Below, piece after piece: positions 43,500 through 52,443 of a stretch of DNA of 64,000 nucleotides. Within the stretch, counting starts at the first letter, position 1, and each line of letters starts with the position of its first letter. Location: contig WAMJ01000037.1 in NCBI GenBank assembly GCA_015522385.1, forward strand, positions 62,001 to 126,000, written 5' to 3'. The DNA comes from Candidatus Heimdallarchaeota archaeon (GTDB taxonomy: Archaea; Asgardarchaeota; Heimdallarchaeia; Heimdallarchaeales; Kariarchaeaceae). Position numbers and translations under genes: made by a program. Under the pieces are notes generated by a model, which ran no database searches, was not told the origin of the DNA, and saw nothing but the letters and a program-made list of their open reading frames with translations.

Positions 43500-45713
43500 C
43501 TAATCGTCGGTGAACTGCACTATACCATATCCGTAGTACGGATCCCAGCCATCACCAAGAAAATCAGCAGCCATCAGGTGCAGAAGACCCCTGAGTGTGT
43601 CATCACCCATGTCATCAAAGTCACCAACTGGTAGTTTCCCGTACTCCTGGATGAGGAGTGCAAGAACAGCTGAGACATGCGGTGCCGCCATCGAGGTTCC
43701 GCCCCACCAGACATACTGACCTTCAAGGAAAGTGCTGTAGATGAAGTGACCAGGGGCCATCATCTCAATACCCGCAAGGTTGTTCGAGTAGTTCGCTACC
43801 ATACCGAAGATGTCCACTGCTCCGACAGCGATGACCTCGTCGTAGCTCGCTGGCCACGTGTCAGACTCGGTCGTCATGATGTCACCGTCTCCCGCATTGC
43901 CAGCAGCAGCGACCAGTGGAACTCCCATGCTGTAGGCCAACTGCACAGCGTCGTAGAAGAATTGTGGTGGGTACTCGCCACGGGAGTCGAAGGACATCGA
44001 GATCACGTCAGCATCGTCCTCCGTGCCCATGACTCCGTCAGGACCACGCAGAGCCGCGTAGATACCCTCAGTAGCCCACTCCCACTCTCCGGGAGTACCG
44101 TCACCAAGGATGACCTTGATCGAGTACAACTCGGCATCAGGAGCAAGACCCGTCATACCCACACCGTCCTTCTCAGCAGCCACGATACCGGAGAGATGAG
44201 TACCGTGACCGTTGATGTCAGCAGGAGAGTCAAAGCCAGTGGCATCATACTCCCACACGACATTACCAAGATCGGGGTGACTGGCATCCACACCCGTGTC
44301 AAGAATAGCTACCTGAACCCCTGATCCAGCATCTTCGTACTCGAAGTTATTGCCAAGAACCATCCGGTTGTTCCACTGAACCTCAGGATCGAAATTCTTA
44401 CGGAACTTCTTCGCTTCCTTCCTCGCCTCCTTGAATATCTTCTTGTAGATCTTGAACTCGTGCTTCGCCAACTTCTTCAGAGCCTTTTTCGAACCACTGA
44501 GATCCTTGAAGAACTTGAAGAACTCACCCTTGAACTCCTTGAAGTTCGTCTTCGCCGAGATCGTCCAGTAGGGAGTGCCGTAGTATGGAATAGTCCAATA
44601 CGGAGCGATACCAGGGATTGTCCAGTAGGGTGAACCCTCGAAAATAGTCCAGTAAGGATCTAACTCTGTGATTGTCCAATAGGGATTGTTCACAAATAGT
44701 GTCCAGTACGGACTCGAAAAGAAGATCGTCCAATATGGTGATTCATTGAATATTGTCCAATAGGGGGACTCTTGGAACAATGTCCAGTAAGGAGATTCCT
44801 GGAATATAGTCCAATAGGGGGACTCCGTGAATATTGTCCAATAGGGATCCTCTGAGGGTACGGTCCAATAAGGAGCTTCCTCAAACACAGTCCAGTAGGG
44901 GCTTGAGAAATATATAGTCCAGTATGGATTCTGCTCGATCAGACTCCAGTAAGGAGATTCCTGATAGATAGTCCAATAAGGAGACTCTTGGAATACTGTC
45001 CAGTAGGGGGATTCTTGGAACTGACTCCAGTAGTCCGCAGAGTCGATCGTCCAATAAGGTACTGTCCAATAAGGGTCTGATTCTGAACCAATCGACCAGT
45101 AGGGAGTTCCTTCATAGCCCACAGTCCAATATGGTACGGACCAGTAGGGAGTAGATTGAGCTCCAATCGTCCAGTAGGGCACTGACCAATAGGGTGAAGA
45201 TTCTGTGTTCAGCGTCCAATAAGGAACTGTCCAATAGGGATCAGTCTCTGCTCCAATAGACCAATATGGAATGCTCCAATAGGGATTAGATTCAGATCCA
45301 ATGGACCAGTATGGACTGGATTGGGCCCCCAGTGTCCAGTAAGGGCTTACTTCTGTTCCGAGTGTCCAATATGGAACGGACCAGTAGGGGATGCTCCAAT
45401 ATGGGACACTCCAGTATGGGTCTTGGGATGTTCCAATGGACCAGTAGGGATTAGATTCTGAGCCTACCGACCAGTAGGGAATACTCCAATATGGACTGGA
45501 TTCCGCACCTATAGACCAATAGGGATTGGACTCAGCACCTATGGACCAGTATGGGATACTCCAATAGGGGTTAGGGTTCACATCCAGACTCCAGTATGGA
45601 ATGCTCCAATAAGGGTCTGACTGTGTCTCGATACTCCAGAAGGGATCTGTAGCATACGATGACGAGTAGACTCCCGCATTCCCGGCAGCAGAGACTCCTG
45701 AGGGGAGGATCAT
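43500..45713 (-). CDS. Secreted subtilisin-like protease with about 42 PYW(S/T) repeats
   Basis: The C-terminal part is a complete S8 peptidase: Asp in VAILDTGVDASHPDL, His in NGHGTHLSGIVAA, oxyanion Asn in VAAAGNAGDG and Ser in WGGTSMAAPHVSAV. Ahead of it lie some 390 residues made almost wholly of PYWSI/PYWTI units, first spaced 5 and 10 residues (GSESNPYWSIPYWSIGAE), later nearly strict 9-residue units (FQESPYWTI). A Lys/Phe-rich linker (FKEFKGEFFKFFKDL…, about 55 residues) joins the two. The ATG at 45713 leaves a truncated signal peptide (MILPSGVSA); frame upstream to about 45767 supplies the rest (KVTNKIFALLNILVLAS), starting at CTG 45767 eight bases after GGAGGT. No membrane anchor is seen. 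Confidence 0.9.
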   Translation of the reverse strand: MILPSGVSAAGNAGVYSSSYATDPFWSIETQSDPYWSIPYWSLDVNPNPYWSIPYWSIGAESNPYWSIGAESSPYWSIPYWSVGSESNPYWSIGTSQDPYWSVPYWSIPYWSVPYWTLGTEVSPYWTLGAQSSPYWSIGSESNPYWSIPYWSIGAETDPYWTVPYWTLNTESSPYWSVPYWTIGAQSTPYWSVPYWTVGYEGTPYWSIGSESDPYWTVPYWTIDSADYWSQFQESPYWTVFQESPYWTIYQESPYWSLIEQNPYWTIYFSSPYWTVFEEAPYWTVPSEDPYWTIFTESPYWTIFQESPYWTLFQESPYWTIFNESPYWTIFFSSPYWTLFVNNPYWTITELDPYWTIFEGSPYWTIPGIAPYWTIPYYGTPYWTISAKTNFKEFKGEFFKFFKDLSGSKKALKKLAKHEFKIYKKIFKEARKEAKKFRKNFDPEVQWNNRMVLGNNFEYEDAGSGVQVAILDTGVDASHPDLGNVVWEYDATGFDSPADINGHGTHLSGIVAAEKDGVGMTGLAPDAELYSIKVILGDGTPGEWEWATEGIYAALRGPDGVMGTEDDADVISMSFDSRGEYPPQFFYDAVQLAYSMGVPLVAAAGNAGDGDIMTTESDTWPASYDEVIAVGAVDIFGMVANYSNNLAGIEMMAPGHFIYSTFLEGQYVWWGGTSMAAPHVSAVLALLIQEYGKLPVGDFDDMGDDTLRGLLHLMAADFLGDGWDPYYGYGIVQFTDD
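44560..45650 (-). repeat. Tandem coding repeats (PYWSI/PYWTI) of the subtilase N-terminal region
   Basis: The DNA of the protease N-terminal region is a degenerate direct-repeat array, visible on the plus strand as recurring GACCAGTA-GGG, GTCCAATA-GGG and CTCCAATATGG cores. Units are multiples of 15 bases in the higher-coordinate half and about 27 bases in the lower half. Codons are varied between units (PYW written TAT/TAC, CCC/CCT/CCA, all with TGG), so the array is old enough to have diverged in DNA while the protein motif was held. Confidence 0.85.
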
Positions 45714-45767
45714 GCTGGCCAGAACCAGAATGTTGAGTAATGCAAAGATTTTGTTGGTGACTTTCAG

Positions 45768-45776
45768 GTATATAAA
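45768..45776 (-). promoter_or_regulatory. TATA-like element overlapping a Shine-Dalgarno before the subtilase
   Basis: The minus strand reads CGGAGGTTTATATACCTG (about 45782-45765). TTTATATA could be a TATA box, with transcription starting near 45745, or GGAGGT could be the ribosome-binding site for a CTG start at 45767. The two readings predict different N-termini. Confidence 0.4.
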
Positions 45777-45782
45777 CCTCCG

Positions 45783-46514
45783 TTGAATATGTCAGAATTT
45801 CAATATAACTTGAAAACCCTGACAACATATTATTGTCGTTACTTCCATTTAAGTATAAGGGTGCTCCGAATCCCTAAGATTGACTTCTGAGTGGGTACAT
45901 CAGGTATAGGCCCAAAGTCACGAATCTATAGTTTTCATACACGATTATCGTAAAGTGGCACTTCCCGTCCTGAACTCACACCTGTGCTTAAAATTAAGAT
46001 TTAGTACCCTCAGAGTAGTATATCCGAAGGTAAAAAGAAAAATACGCGATTCTCATATATATACTTATCTTAAAAACTATCCTCAATTTTATGGCTATAA
46101 AGCTCGGGGATACCCTAGAGGAAAGTTCAGCATAAAACGTACTGAATTGTGTGAATCTCGGCCGGTCAATTCGGGTACATCCTGATTGGGCAATTCATAT
46201 TCTATTTTACTGAAAGCCACCAGAGCGATGAAGTCCATCATGTCTTATGAGAGGGAATCAAGCTACAGGATCTTTCCCAGTCACTTGTCTGCAGTGAGGT
46301 CTCCCCTGTATTTGTCTGTGTTGGAGACCACTTTACAGTCCGAAAGTTGTGAGCAAGGACAACAGAGCCACAGTTGCCGAGTACTCACTCGTGGAAAAGT
46401 TGTATTTATTACAGGTTCATCAATGGAGGAATACTTACACCATATCACAAATAATTCTTGCCTCGTGCCTCTGAATTCACTCATTCTTCTTTTATCAGCA
46501 CATGTTGCAGTTAG
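45783..46514. other. Long spacer between the subtilase and the hydrolase genes
   Basis: About 730 bases without a supported gene. Plus-strand frames of 76 and 143 codons occur (45955-46185 and 46186-46617), but the first has no family likeness and the second is antisense to the end of the hydrolase. The region probably holds the protease promoter and upstream control sequence. No RNA gene, remnant or insertion element was recognised. Confidence 0.4.
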
Positions 46515-47354
46515 CTATATTCCCAAACTGCTGTTGACGTACTCGTGGACGAATCCAGGGTTCTTGGACATCACCCAATGGTCTGCACATGGTACGTATA
46601 CGATCTCAAAGCCATGATCCTGCAGAAGGTGCTGTGAGCTCAGTTTCCCCCGGTTGAGCTCACCGTACAGGAAGTGGTGCTTGGCGTCACTGTCAAGGAG
46701 CATTGCGAGGTTCCTTCCAGACTCACTGAGCTCAACGAGTGATCTGGCCCTATGTTGAACAGCCACCGCGAACTCTGTGGCCTCCCGTGGCAGCTCTGGA
46801 TCCCACTCCCTGAGCGTGAGGATGATCTCCTCAGGTTCTTGCGCTGCCATACGTTTGGTGAAGTAGGTGTCGTTGGCATCGAGGTTACCCTCGTAGTGGA
46901 AAACACCTTCCACCTGAATTTCTCCAAGCATCCCCAAGAGATGGAGAGCTATACTCGAACCCATGGAGAATCCGAAAATGGCAACGCTTTCAGCACCCTC
47001 CTGTACCAGCATCTCCCTTACATCTCTGGCGTACTGATTGACTGTGTAAGCGGAGTCCTCACTGGACCTCATACCTCCGACGGATCCCGTGAAGATGGGG
47101 ACTAACCAGTTGAGAGATCTGAGCTCTGCAGGTGCAATCCCAAAAGTCCCAACGTAGTCTCTCTCGGGCCTGCCGTAGACTCCGTCGAGGTAAAGATAGA
47201 TCCTGCTTCCAGAGGAGGAGGAGAGGTATGGCATCTCCCCGTAGTCCACAGTTACACTCTTCTCAACGAAGTTCACGTAATTGTCGGTCAGGCAGGTCAA
47301 TTTAAGTAGCACGTTCCTCTGTTGGCCCAGTGAAGTAATCACCAATGTCTCCAC
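46515..47354 (-). CDS. Alpha/beta-hydrolase
   Basis: A 279-residue hydrolase with a nucleophile elbow, GFSMGSSIALH (Ser in G-x-S-x-G), and a C-terminal His in CADHWVMSKNPGF. The acidic residue may lie near DSDAKHHFLYGE. The oxyanion region is not obvious. It resembles alpha/beta-fold esterases or peptidases; the substrate is unknown. No signal peptide is seen, so it is cytosolic. The start is GTG at 47354, and no close operon partner exists. Confidence 0.78.
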   Translation of the reverse strand: METLVITSLGQQRNVLLKLTCLTDNYVNFVEKSVTVDYGEMPYLSSSSGSRIYLYLDGVYGRPERDYVGTFGIAPAELRSLNWLVPIFTGSVGGMRSSEDSAYTVNQYARDVREMLVQEGAESVAIFGFSMGSSIALHLLGMLGEIQVEGVFHYEGNLDANDTYFTKRMAAQEPEEIILTLREWDPELPREATEFAVAVQHRARSLVELSESGRNLAMLLDSDAKHHFLYGELNRGKLSSQHLLQDHGFEIVYVPCADHWVMSKNPGFVHEYVNSSLGI

Positions 47355-47587
47355 TACAGCGGATATTCTCCCATCCTCTCATTGCAACATGAGGATGATC
47401 ATAGGTATGGATATCCACATAAGCTTGAATACACGCATATATTCCCTGTAGACACCTATGTACCATCCACTCATCCGAGGACATCTGGTAACTTACGACA
47501 AACAGGCCGTCCATGCACACCCTCTGGAAGTATTATTACCCTCACAGGTCACAATGTACACGCGAAACCCTTAATATACTCGAAATA

Positions 47588-47971
47588 ATGGACGGCTTAA
47601 TGAATTCTCTCTACCGCCACCTCAAGACAATCGAGTTCAGAAAGCGCGTGGAGGAGATCAAACGGATCATCGCAGAGACCGAGCACCGCTTCAAGCACAA
47701 GGGAAGGGTCATGTCTGTGGTGTCCACACACTCTGTCGACCCCATCGTCCGCACCATCCTCGAGTACTGCGAGGCAGTCTTCCTCGAGTGGGAAGAAGAT
47801 ATCATGGATCTCCACAGCTACAGTCACAGCCTCGTCAGAGAGCCTATCAAGGACGTCATGAGACGGGCCAGGAAGTTAACCCGCAAACTTGAGAAGCTCG
47901 TCGAGTCCGAGCACGTCTGCTTCTCCTGCGAGGTGGAGAAGGACACATGGGTCTTCATCTATCCCGAGTGA
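47588..47971 (+). CDS. Small helical charged protein, unknown function
   Basis: A 127-residue protein, highly charged and helical (LYRHLKTIEFRKRVEEIKRI, MRRARKLTRKLEKLVESEH), ending in CFSCEVEKDTWVFIYPE with a CxxC pair. I do not recognise it. An earlier in-frame ATG at 47513 lacks support. TAATATAC at 47572-47579 is a probable TATA box, so transcription may begin around 47600 and a second ATG at 47600 could be the leaderless start. It is flanked by an opposite-strand hydrolase and an A+T-rich gap. Confidence 0.6.
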   Translation: MDGLMNSLYRHLKTIEFRKRVEEIKRIIAETEHRFKHKGRVMSVVSTHSVDPIVRTILEYCEAVFLEWEEDIMDLHSYSHSLVREPIKDVMRRARKLTRKLEKLVESEHVCFSCEVEKDTWVFIYPE

Positions 47972-48345
47972 GACCGTTCACTCTAATAGACCACTTGCAT
48001 CAGGGCTCACTTAGTATCATCTCCCCTTTCGTTGTTCTCTATAATCAAAAATACATATATGAGTACCAAAGTAGCAATATTGGATAATTGATACCCTTCA
48101 GAAGATTAACCAGCTTGTTCTAAAATAAGATCAATAAGCTCTTGAATTCATCTTCAAGTTCATTTTGCGAACTTATCTGTAAATATCGGACGGAATTCTC
48201 GATGTATCTGTAGTGTGTGCAATGTAGAAATGCCAATCATATAGATTATCATTTATTGCACTATAGGTTAATATTGGAAGGAGTATTCTTCAATAGAGAT
48301 CCGTGGTGGGTAGTTGTAGATACCTCTGGAGAACCTTCTAACTAT
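47972..48345. other. A+T-rich intergenic region
   Basis: A 374-base gap between two converging genes (the helical protein on plus and the DinB-like gene on minus). Strongly A+T-rich, with no supported reading frame, repeat or RNA gene seen. Confidence 0.4.
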
Positions 48346-48846
48346 TCAATTGCCCTCGGATGATGTGTCCTGCCGTACACCTCGCTCAAAGAGGTAGTAG
48401 AAGAAGTCCGAGCTGATCCCCGGTCTTCCAAGTGACTTCAACATGCTCAGTAGCTGCCCCCTGTGGAAGGTGTTGTGATCTGTGAAAGAGAGGAAATACA
48501 AATTCTCCGGAACCTCAGCCTGTTCATCACCGGAAGGCGTCTGAATCACCCTCGTCATCGTAGGGTTCACGCTCTTCAATGCATCCGCCATCTGCAGGTC
48601 AACCTCCTTCCATAACGAGAGAAGAGAATCCTTGTCACTACCAACTATTCGCTCTGACAACTCCAACACCGAGTCCTCATCCATGTAGCTATATGCCGTA
48701 ATCATAATCATGTGGGTTACCAGTTGGCGCACACTCTTCCCGACCTTCTCATCCACTCTCTCGAACTCTTCGTCGCTCAGATCACTCATCGCCTTCCTGT
48801 ACCTATCGTGTGCCCAAATATAGTATGATCCCAGTTCCTCTATCAT
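48346..48846 (-). CDS. DinB-like four-helix protein
   Basis: About 166 residues starting MIEELGSYYIWAHDRYRKAM, typical of DinB/YfiT-type proteins (…YxxWAxxR…LSDEEF). Candidate metal-binding histidines are in VTHMIMITAYSYMD and FTDHNTFHRGQLLSML. These proteins act in thiol transfer or metal-dependent hydrolysis; the substrate is unknown. The frame is open upstream to a TTG at 48927 and would add 27 residues containing CPICSHSH, but the fold begins at the listed start, which follows GGGGGTG. It is transcribed divergently from the 7-TM longin-like gene. Confidence 0.72.
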   Translation of the reverse strand: MIEELGSYYIWAHDRYRKAMSDLSDEEFERVDEKVGKSVRQLVTHMIMITAYSYMDEDSVLELSERIVGSDKDSLLSLWKEVDLQMADALKSVNPTMTRVIQTPSGDEQAEVPENLYFLSFTDHNTFHRGQLLSMLKSLGRPGISSDFFYYLFERGVRQDTSSEGN

Positions 48847-48927
48847 CACCCCCAATACCCGTGCCCTGAATATATGGCTATGTGAACATATCGGGCATAC
48901 TGAGCGGTGATGCGTCTCTAATCTCAA

Positions 48928-48955
48928 GATAAAAAATACTTATATTCTTCATATC
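48928..48955. promoter_or_regulatory. Divergent promoter region between the DinB-like and 7-TM longin-like genes
   Basis: A short A+T-rich stretch with AAAAAATACTTATATTC. Read on plus, ACTTATATTC lies roughly 12-25 bases before the ATG at 48956. Read on minus, ATTTTTTATC is a possible TATA box for the DinB-like gene. Joint control of the two genes is inference. Confidence 0.45.
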
Positions 48956-50026
48956 ATGAGTCCAAGTATCGGACACCGAATTTTCCTCCTCGCACCAACT
49001 GTCACGCTTATCACTGTGTCAGCTATTGCTGTCTTCAACGGATACCGAAGATTCAGGATGAGGGAACTCCTTGGTGTCTTCTTGGGAATGGTGCTCCTAC
49101 TTGTTCACGCTACGATCGAGTTCGTTGTCTTCACACAGCTATCAACCTCTAATTTAGAGCTCGCTAACGTCCTCATCTCTATAGCCGTCCCCTCAATTGT
49201 CCTCGGTATCATGGTCATCTGGATCTCACTGCGTAAAATCACGGGGGAGGAAATCCGAATCCTTGATCTTATCCACATCTTGAGCGTCGCCTATTCCGCG
49301 GGGATGATCATGACCGGACTGGACGTCCATGTGGTCAACGACGAATTTGTAGTGGCTTTCACACCGCTTTACCTTGTACCATTGGTCACACTACCAGTGT
49401 CTTTCATGGCACTGCGGCTGATATACCTCACACTCAGCTACAGCTACTCCAAGTTCAGACAGGGAGTTATCATGCTCAGAATCGGTTGGGGATTCATCAC
49501 CTCTGCGTTCGTCGTGGTCATGATCCAGAGGCTTAGGCAGGATGACCCATTTGTCTTCTTCATCTTCTACGCCACTGGTCTGACATTCATCGCATTGGCT
49601 ATCGCCAAGCAACCATTCATTATCCTGCCCAAGAACATCGAAGGGAAATACTTCATCCTGAGTGCACGGGAGAGTGGCACAATCCTGTGCGAGGACTCTT
49701 TCGGAGAGGACAAGGAGCTCGGGGTTCTTTCAACAGCTCTCCGTGCAGCTATAGATGTGCTGGCAGAGGTATCTCTGGTCACCTCTGGTGACACGCACTA
49801 CCCCAAGAGCGTCGACTTCCTCGGCTTCAAGATCTCCATCGTGGAAACCAAGGGCTTCGTAGGATACTTCTTCAGCAGGAAGTACGTTGACTACATCGGG
49901 GTGACAATCCGAACGATCATTCAGGAGCTGGAAAGGAACCACAACATAGCTAACGTCATCACTGATGAGTTCGAGAACGAATTGAGACATGCCCTTCAGA
50001 CAAGGCTATCATTCGCCCTGACATAA
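48956..50026 (+). CDS. Seven-helix membrane protein with cytosolic longin-like C-terminal domain
   Basis: A 356-residue protein. The first 220 residues hold about seven predicted membrane helices (starting FLLAPTVTLITVSAIAVF). The rest is soluble and starts GKYFILSARESGTILCEDSF, followed by the helix GVLSTALRAAIDVLAEVSL and strands DFLGFKISIVE and GFVGYFFSRKYVDYIGV. This strand-helix-strand pattern matches the longin/roadblock-like domains encoded at 41912 and 52890. It could place such a domain at the membrane, perhaps to recruit a GTPase. No family name is known to me for the 7-TM fusion. Confidence 0.6.
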   Translation: MSPSIGHRIFLLAPTVTLITVSAIAVFNGYRRFRMRELLGVFLGMVLLLVHATIEFVVFTQLSTSNLELANVLISIAVPSIVLGIMVIWISLRKITGEEIRILDLIHILSVAYSAGMIMTGLDVHVVNDEFVVAFTPLYLVPLVTLPVSFMALRLIYLTLSYSYSKFRQGVIMLRIGWGFITSAFVVVMIQRLRQDDPFVFFIFYATGLTFIALAIAKQPFIILPKNIEGKYFILSARESGTILCEDSFGEDKELGVLSTALRAAIDVLAEVSLVTSGDTHYPKSVDFLGFKISIVETKGFVGYFFSRKYVDYIGVTIRTIIQELERNHNIANVITDEFENELRHALQTRLSFALT

Positions 50027-50135
50027 CCTCTCATCGCAACCTGAGGCTGATTATTTTCCTGCTAACGCTCGATCTATATATAGGAAATTGAAAAAAACCC
50101 AGATCACAAGTCCAGTTCCAAGTATATTGTACTGC

Positions 50136-51413
50136 TCACTTCTTTAGAATATATTGACGGAATATCTTCAAAATCTCGCTGTAATTCAGTTCAAGGATAC
50201 TGTCTGTCTCGGAGAGCTTGACGATCAGCTGGATGGTCAGAACGGACCACATGACCTGCACTGCGATGGAGAGCACTCCTATCCAAGTCACCGCTCCCGC
50301 GAGTGCCGACAGGTAGATCGCCATGATCACCCCCGACACGGGGACGGCAATGAGCAGTAACTGGAGCCACAAGCTGAAGTCCTGTATGGGAACTGACAGA
50401 AGCACGAACATCATGCCAATGATCAGCATCGGGAGCATACTTGAGATCATGTTTGCCTCCCTTTCGTCCTTGGCCAGCAGTGACAGGAGGATGGACAGCG
50501 AGATGATGAGCACGGAGATCGAGGCAAGTGCTGCCACGAACCCAGCGTAGATCGTCCAGTCCACGGACAGAAGAGCTTCTCTGATGGTGGAAATCAGCCC
50601 GTCAGACGACAGCTCAGTAACAGAGAAAAAGAACCACATTGATGCCGCTGCCGCTATGACATCGAGGACAAGGGTGATCAGCACGAGGGCGAGTCCGTAG
50701 TAGATCTTACCCAGCACGATGTCCCTCCTTCTCACAGGCTGGAGAAAGAGTACTTCGAGCGTCTTCTGCTCACGCTCGATGGTCACCGAGATCAGGATCA
50801 GGCTCAGGGGGGAGACGATCACGAAGAGAATGATGTAAACGGGAACGATCACTACCAGTGCCTTGAAGTCCTCGCTCACCTCCCCTTCCTCTTTCTCGGG
50901 GACGATTAGCTGTTCATCAATTGGGTTGAAGTTCACGTCTGGGTTCTGACTCTGCACCACAAGGTCCTCGAAGGCGTTAGACAGCAACAGTACTTGGAAT
51001 GCCACCTGTTCGTACATCGACGAGTTCCCGTTGTAGGCGATGACCAGAGTTGACTGATTACCGTCGATGAGCAGCGAGCTGAAGTTCGCAGGTAGGTACA
51101 CAAGGACTTGGTAGTTTCCACCGTCGAGTATTGTGCGGTAGTCCCCCGTGATCTCTTCGACCGCGGTGCCGTTGATCGAGGAGAGCATCGTCTTGAAGCT
51201 GGCAGTCACATCCGAGGGTCTCTCGTCCAGAACTTGGATCACGACCGGTTCGAACGCGTCTTTGGGGACGGTCAGACCAGTGACGACTCCACCGATCAGG
51301 ATGATCAGCGGCATCATGAAGAGGAGCCCGACCCTCCTCTTGGATTTAAAGAGCAACCTAAGTTCCTTCTTCATGACGATAAGAGATCCGTTTCTTGTCC
51401 TCTGCGCCTCCAT
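50136..51413 (-). CDS. ABC-2-type export permease (NatB-like)
   Basis: A 425-residue membrane protein. The layout is ABC-2 type: one N-terminal helix (GLLFMMPLIILIGGVVTG), a large extracellular domain (about residues 45-180) and a group of C-terminal helices beginning PVYIILFVIVSPLSLILIS, with the conserved TIEREQKTLEVLFLQPV coupling segment. It resembles the sodium exporter permease NatB and related systems, though the substrate is not known. It pairs with the ATPase gene located one base upstream on the same strand. Confidence 0.88.
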   Translation of the reverse strand: MEAQRTRNGSLIVMKKELRLLFKSKRRVGLLFMMPLIILIGGVVTGLTVPKDAFEPVVIQVLDERPSDVTASFKTMLSSINGTAVEEITGDYRTILDGGNYQVLVYLPANFSSLLIDGNQSTLVIAYNGNSSMYEQVAFQVLLLSNAFEDLVVQSQNPDVNFNPIDEQLIVPEKEEGEVSEDFKALVVIVPVYIILFVIVSPLSLILISVTIEREQKTLEVLFLQPVRRRDIVLGKIYYGLALVLITLVLDVIAAAASMWFFFSVTELSSDGLISTIREALLSVDWTIYAGFVAALASISVLIISLSILLSLLAKDEREANMISSMLPMLIIGMMFVLLSVPIQDFSLWLQLLLIAVPVSGVIMAIYLSALAGAVTWIGVLSIAVQVMWSVLTIQLIVKLSETDSILELNYSEILKIFRQYILKK

Positions 51414-51414
51414 C

Positions 51415-52194
51415 TTACTCCAGCTCCTTCAGCGACTTCTCGTCGATTCTCAGTATCTTGGCCACCACGTCCTCGAAGTCTTCGTCTCCCTCCCTGTAGG
51501 TCTCATAGATATTTTTGGGACTGTCTATCATGGAGACCTCACCGTTGTTGATGATAGCTATCCGGTCGCAGAGCTGATATGCTTCCATCATGTTATGTGT
51601 AGCAAGGAAGACCGCTTTGTCCTTTCCCAACCTGCGTATTGTCTGCCGAACCTTGCGGGCCACCAGAACATCAAGCCCAGTTGTGGGCTCGTCGAGGAAG
51701 AGGATTCGGGGGTCACCAAGCAGTGTGCGCGCGAGCATCGCCCTCTGCTTCAGCCCTCCTGACAGCGTGCTCACGCGATCATCCAACCTGTCCTCCAGCT
51801 CCATGACCGCTGCGACCTCCCTGATTCTATCTTGGAGTTGAGCGTCCTTCAACCCCTGCATCTGCCCGATGAATGCCAAGTTCTCACGGATGGTGAATTC
51901 CTCGTACATACCGGAATCTTGGGGGAGCACGCCGATGACCGAGCGGACGAGCTCGGGGTCCTTGACAGGGTCGATCCCAAACACCCTCGTTGAGCCTGCA
52001 GTGGGATGGAGCATGGTGGTGAGAATGCGGATCAGAGTGGTCTTACCCGCACCGTTAACTCCTATGATCCCGAAGATTTCACCCTCCTTGACGGAGAAGG
52101 AGACGGATTTGAGAGCCTCGATCGGAGGATCGGAGTTATAGATCTTCTGCAGGTTATTCACCTCAACAATGGCTGATTGCATGTATTTCAGCAC
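51415..52194 (-). CDS. ABC transporter ATPase partner of the ABC-2 permease
   Basis: A 259-residue ATP-binding subunit. Motifs: Walker A GVNGAGKTT, Q-loop LPQDSGMYEEFT, signature LSGGLKQR, Walker B RILFLDEPTTGLD and switch ATHNM. It belongs to the drug/Na+/polysaccharide exporter ATPases. The permease gene starts one base after its stop, so the two are an operon. The start ATG gives an in-frame extension MLKYMQSAIVEVNNLQK; the fifth-codon ATG (MQSAIVEVNN) is an alternative. Confidence 0.93.
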   Translation of the reverse strand: MLKYMQSAIVEVNNLQKIYNSDPPIEALKSVSFSVKEGEIFGIIGVNGAGKTTLIRILTTMLHPTAGSTRVFGIDPVKDPELVRSVIGVLPQDSGMYEEFTIRENLAFIGQMQGLKDAQLQDRIREVAAVMELEDRLDDRVSTLSGGLKQRAMLARTLLGDPRILFLDEPTTGLDVLVARKVRQTIRRLGKDKAVFLATHNMMEAYQLCDRIAIINNGEVSMIDSPKNIYETYREGDEDFEDVVAKILRIDEKSLKELE

Positions 52195-52413
52195 ATGAAC
52201 TCCCCTTATAAATCCGACGGATGTGCACCCTGATTTCCGAAAATTTTGGACATATAGAGCGAATACTCCAATATTTAATAAATTCGACCAAGTCCTAATT
52301 TCGCGGCAGGTAATTTGCGTATAAGTCCCGCTATGCGCATTTCTGTCACAGACCTATAGAGCGAATCCTAAGGATGTAGTAGGGGAGAATGGTGAGAACT
52401 TCGATGTAGCAAC

Positions 52414-52423
52414 CTTTATTTTC
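52414..52423 (+). promoter_or_regulatory. TATA box of the amphipathic LEA-like gene
   Basis: CTTTATTTTC lies about 26 bases before the ATG at 52444, as expected of a leaderless archaeal transcript. No Shine-Dalgarno is visible. Confidence 0.5.
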
Positions 52424-52443
52424 TGCTACTCCAATTATATTTT

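Noticed and set aside
44524..45166. Several 62-75-codon minus-strand frames rich in Leu-Leu-Asp or Ile-Gly repeats
   Set aside because: They are frame-shifted readings of the PYW repeat array and simply reflect its DNA periodicity.
43500..45713. The repeat array as a CRISPR or DNA-level satellite
   Set aside because: It lies wholly in an open frame, unit length follows codon multiples and conservation is at the protein level.
45955..46617. Plus-strand frames of 76 and 143 codons in the spacer after the subtilase
   Set aside because: They have no recognisable domain, unusual amino-acid composition (Tyr, Ser and Arg rich), no good start signals, and the second is antisense to the end of the hydrolase gene.
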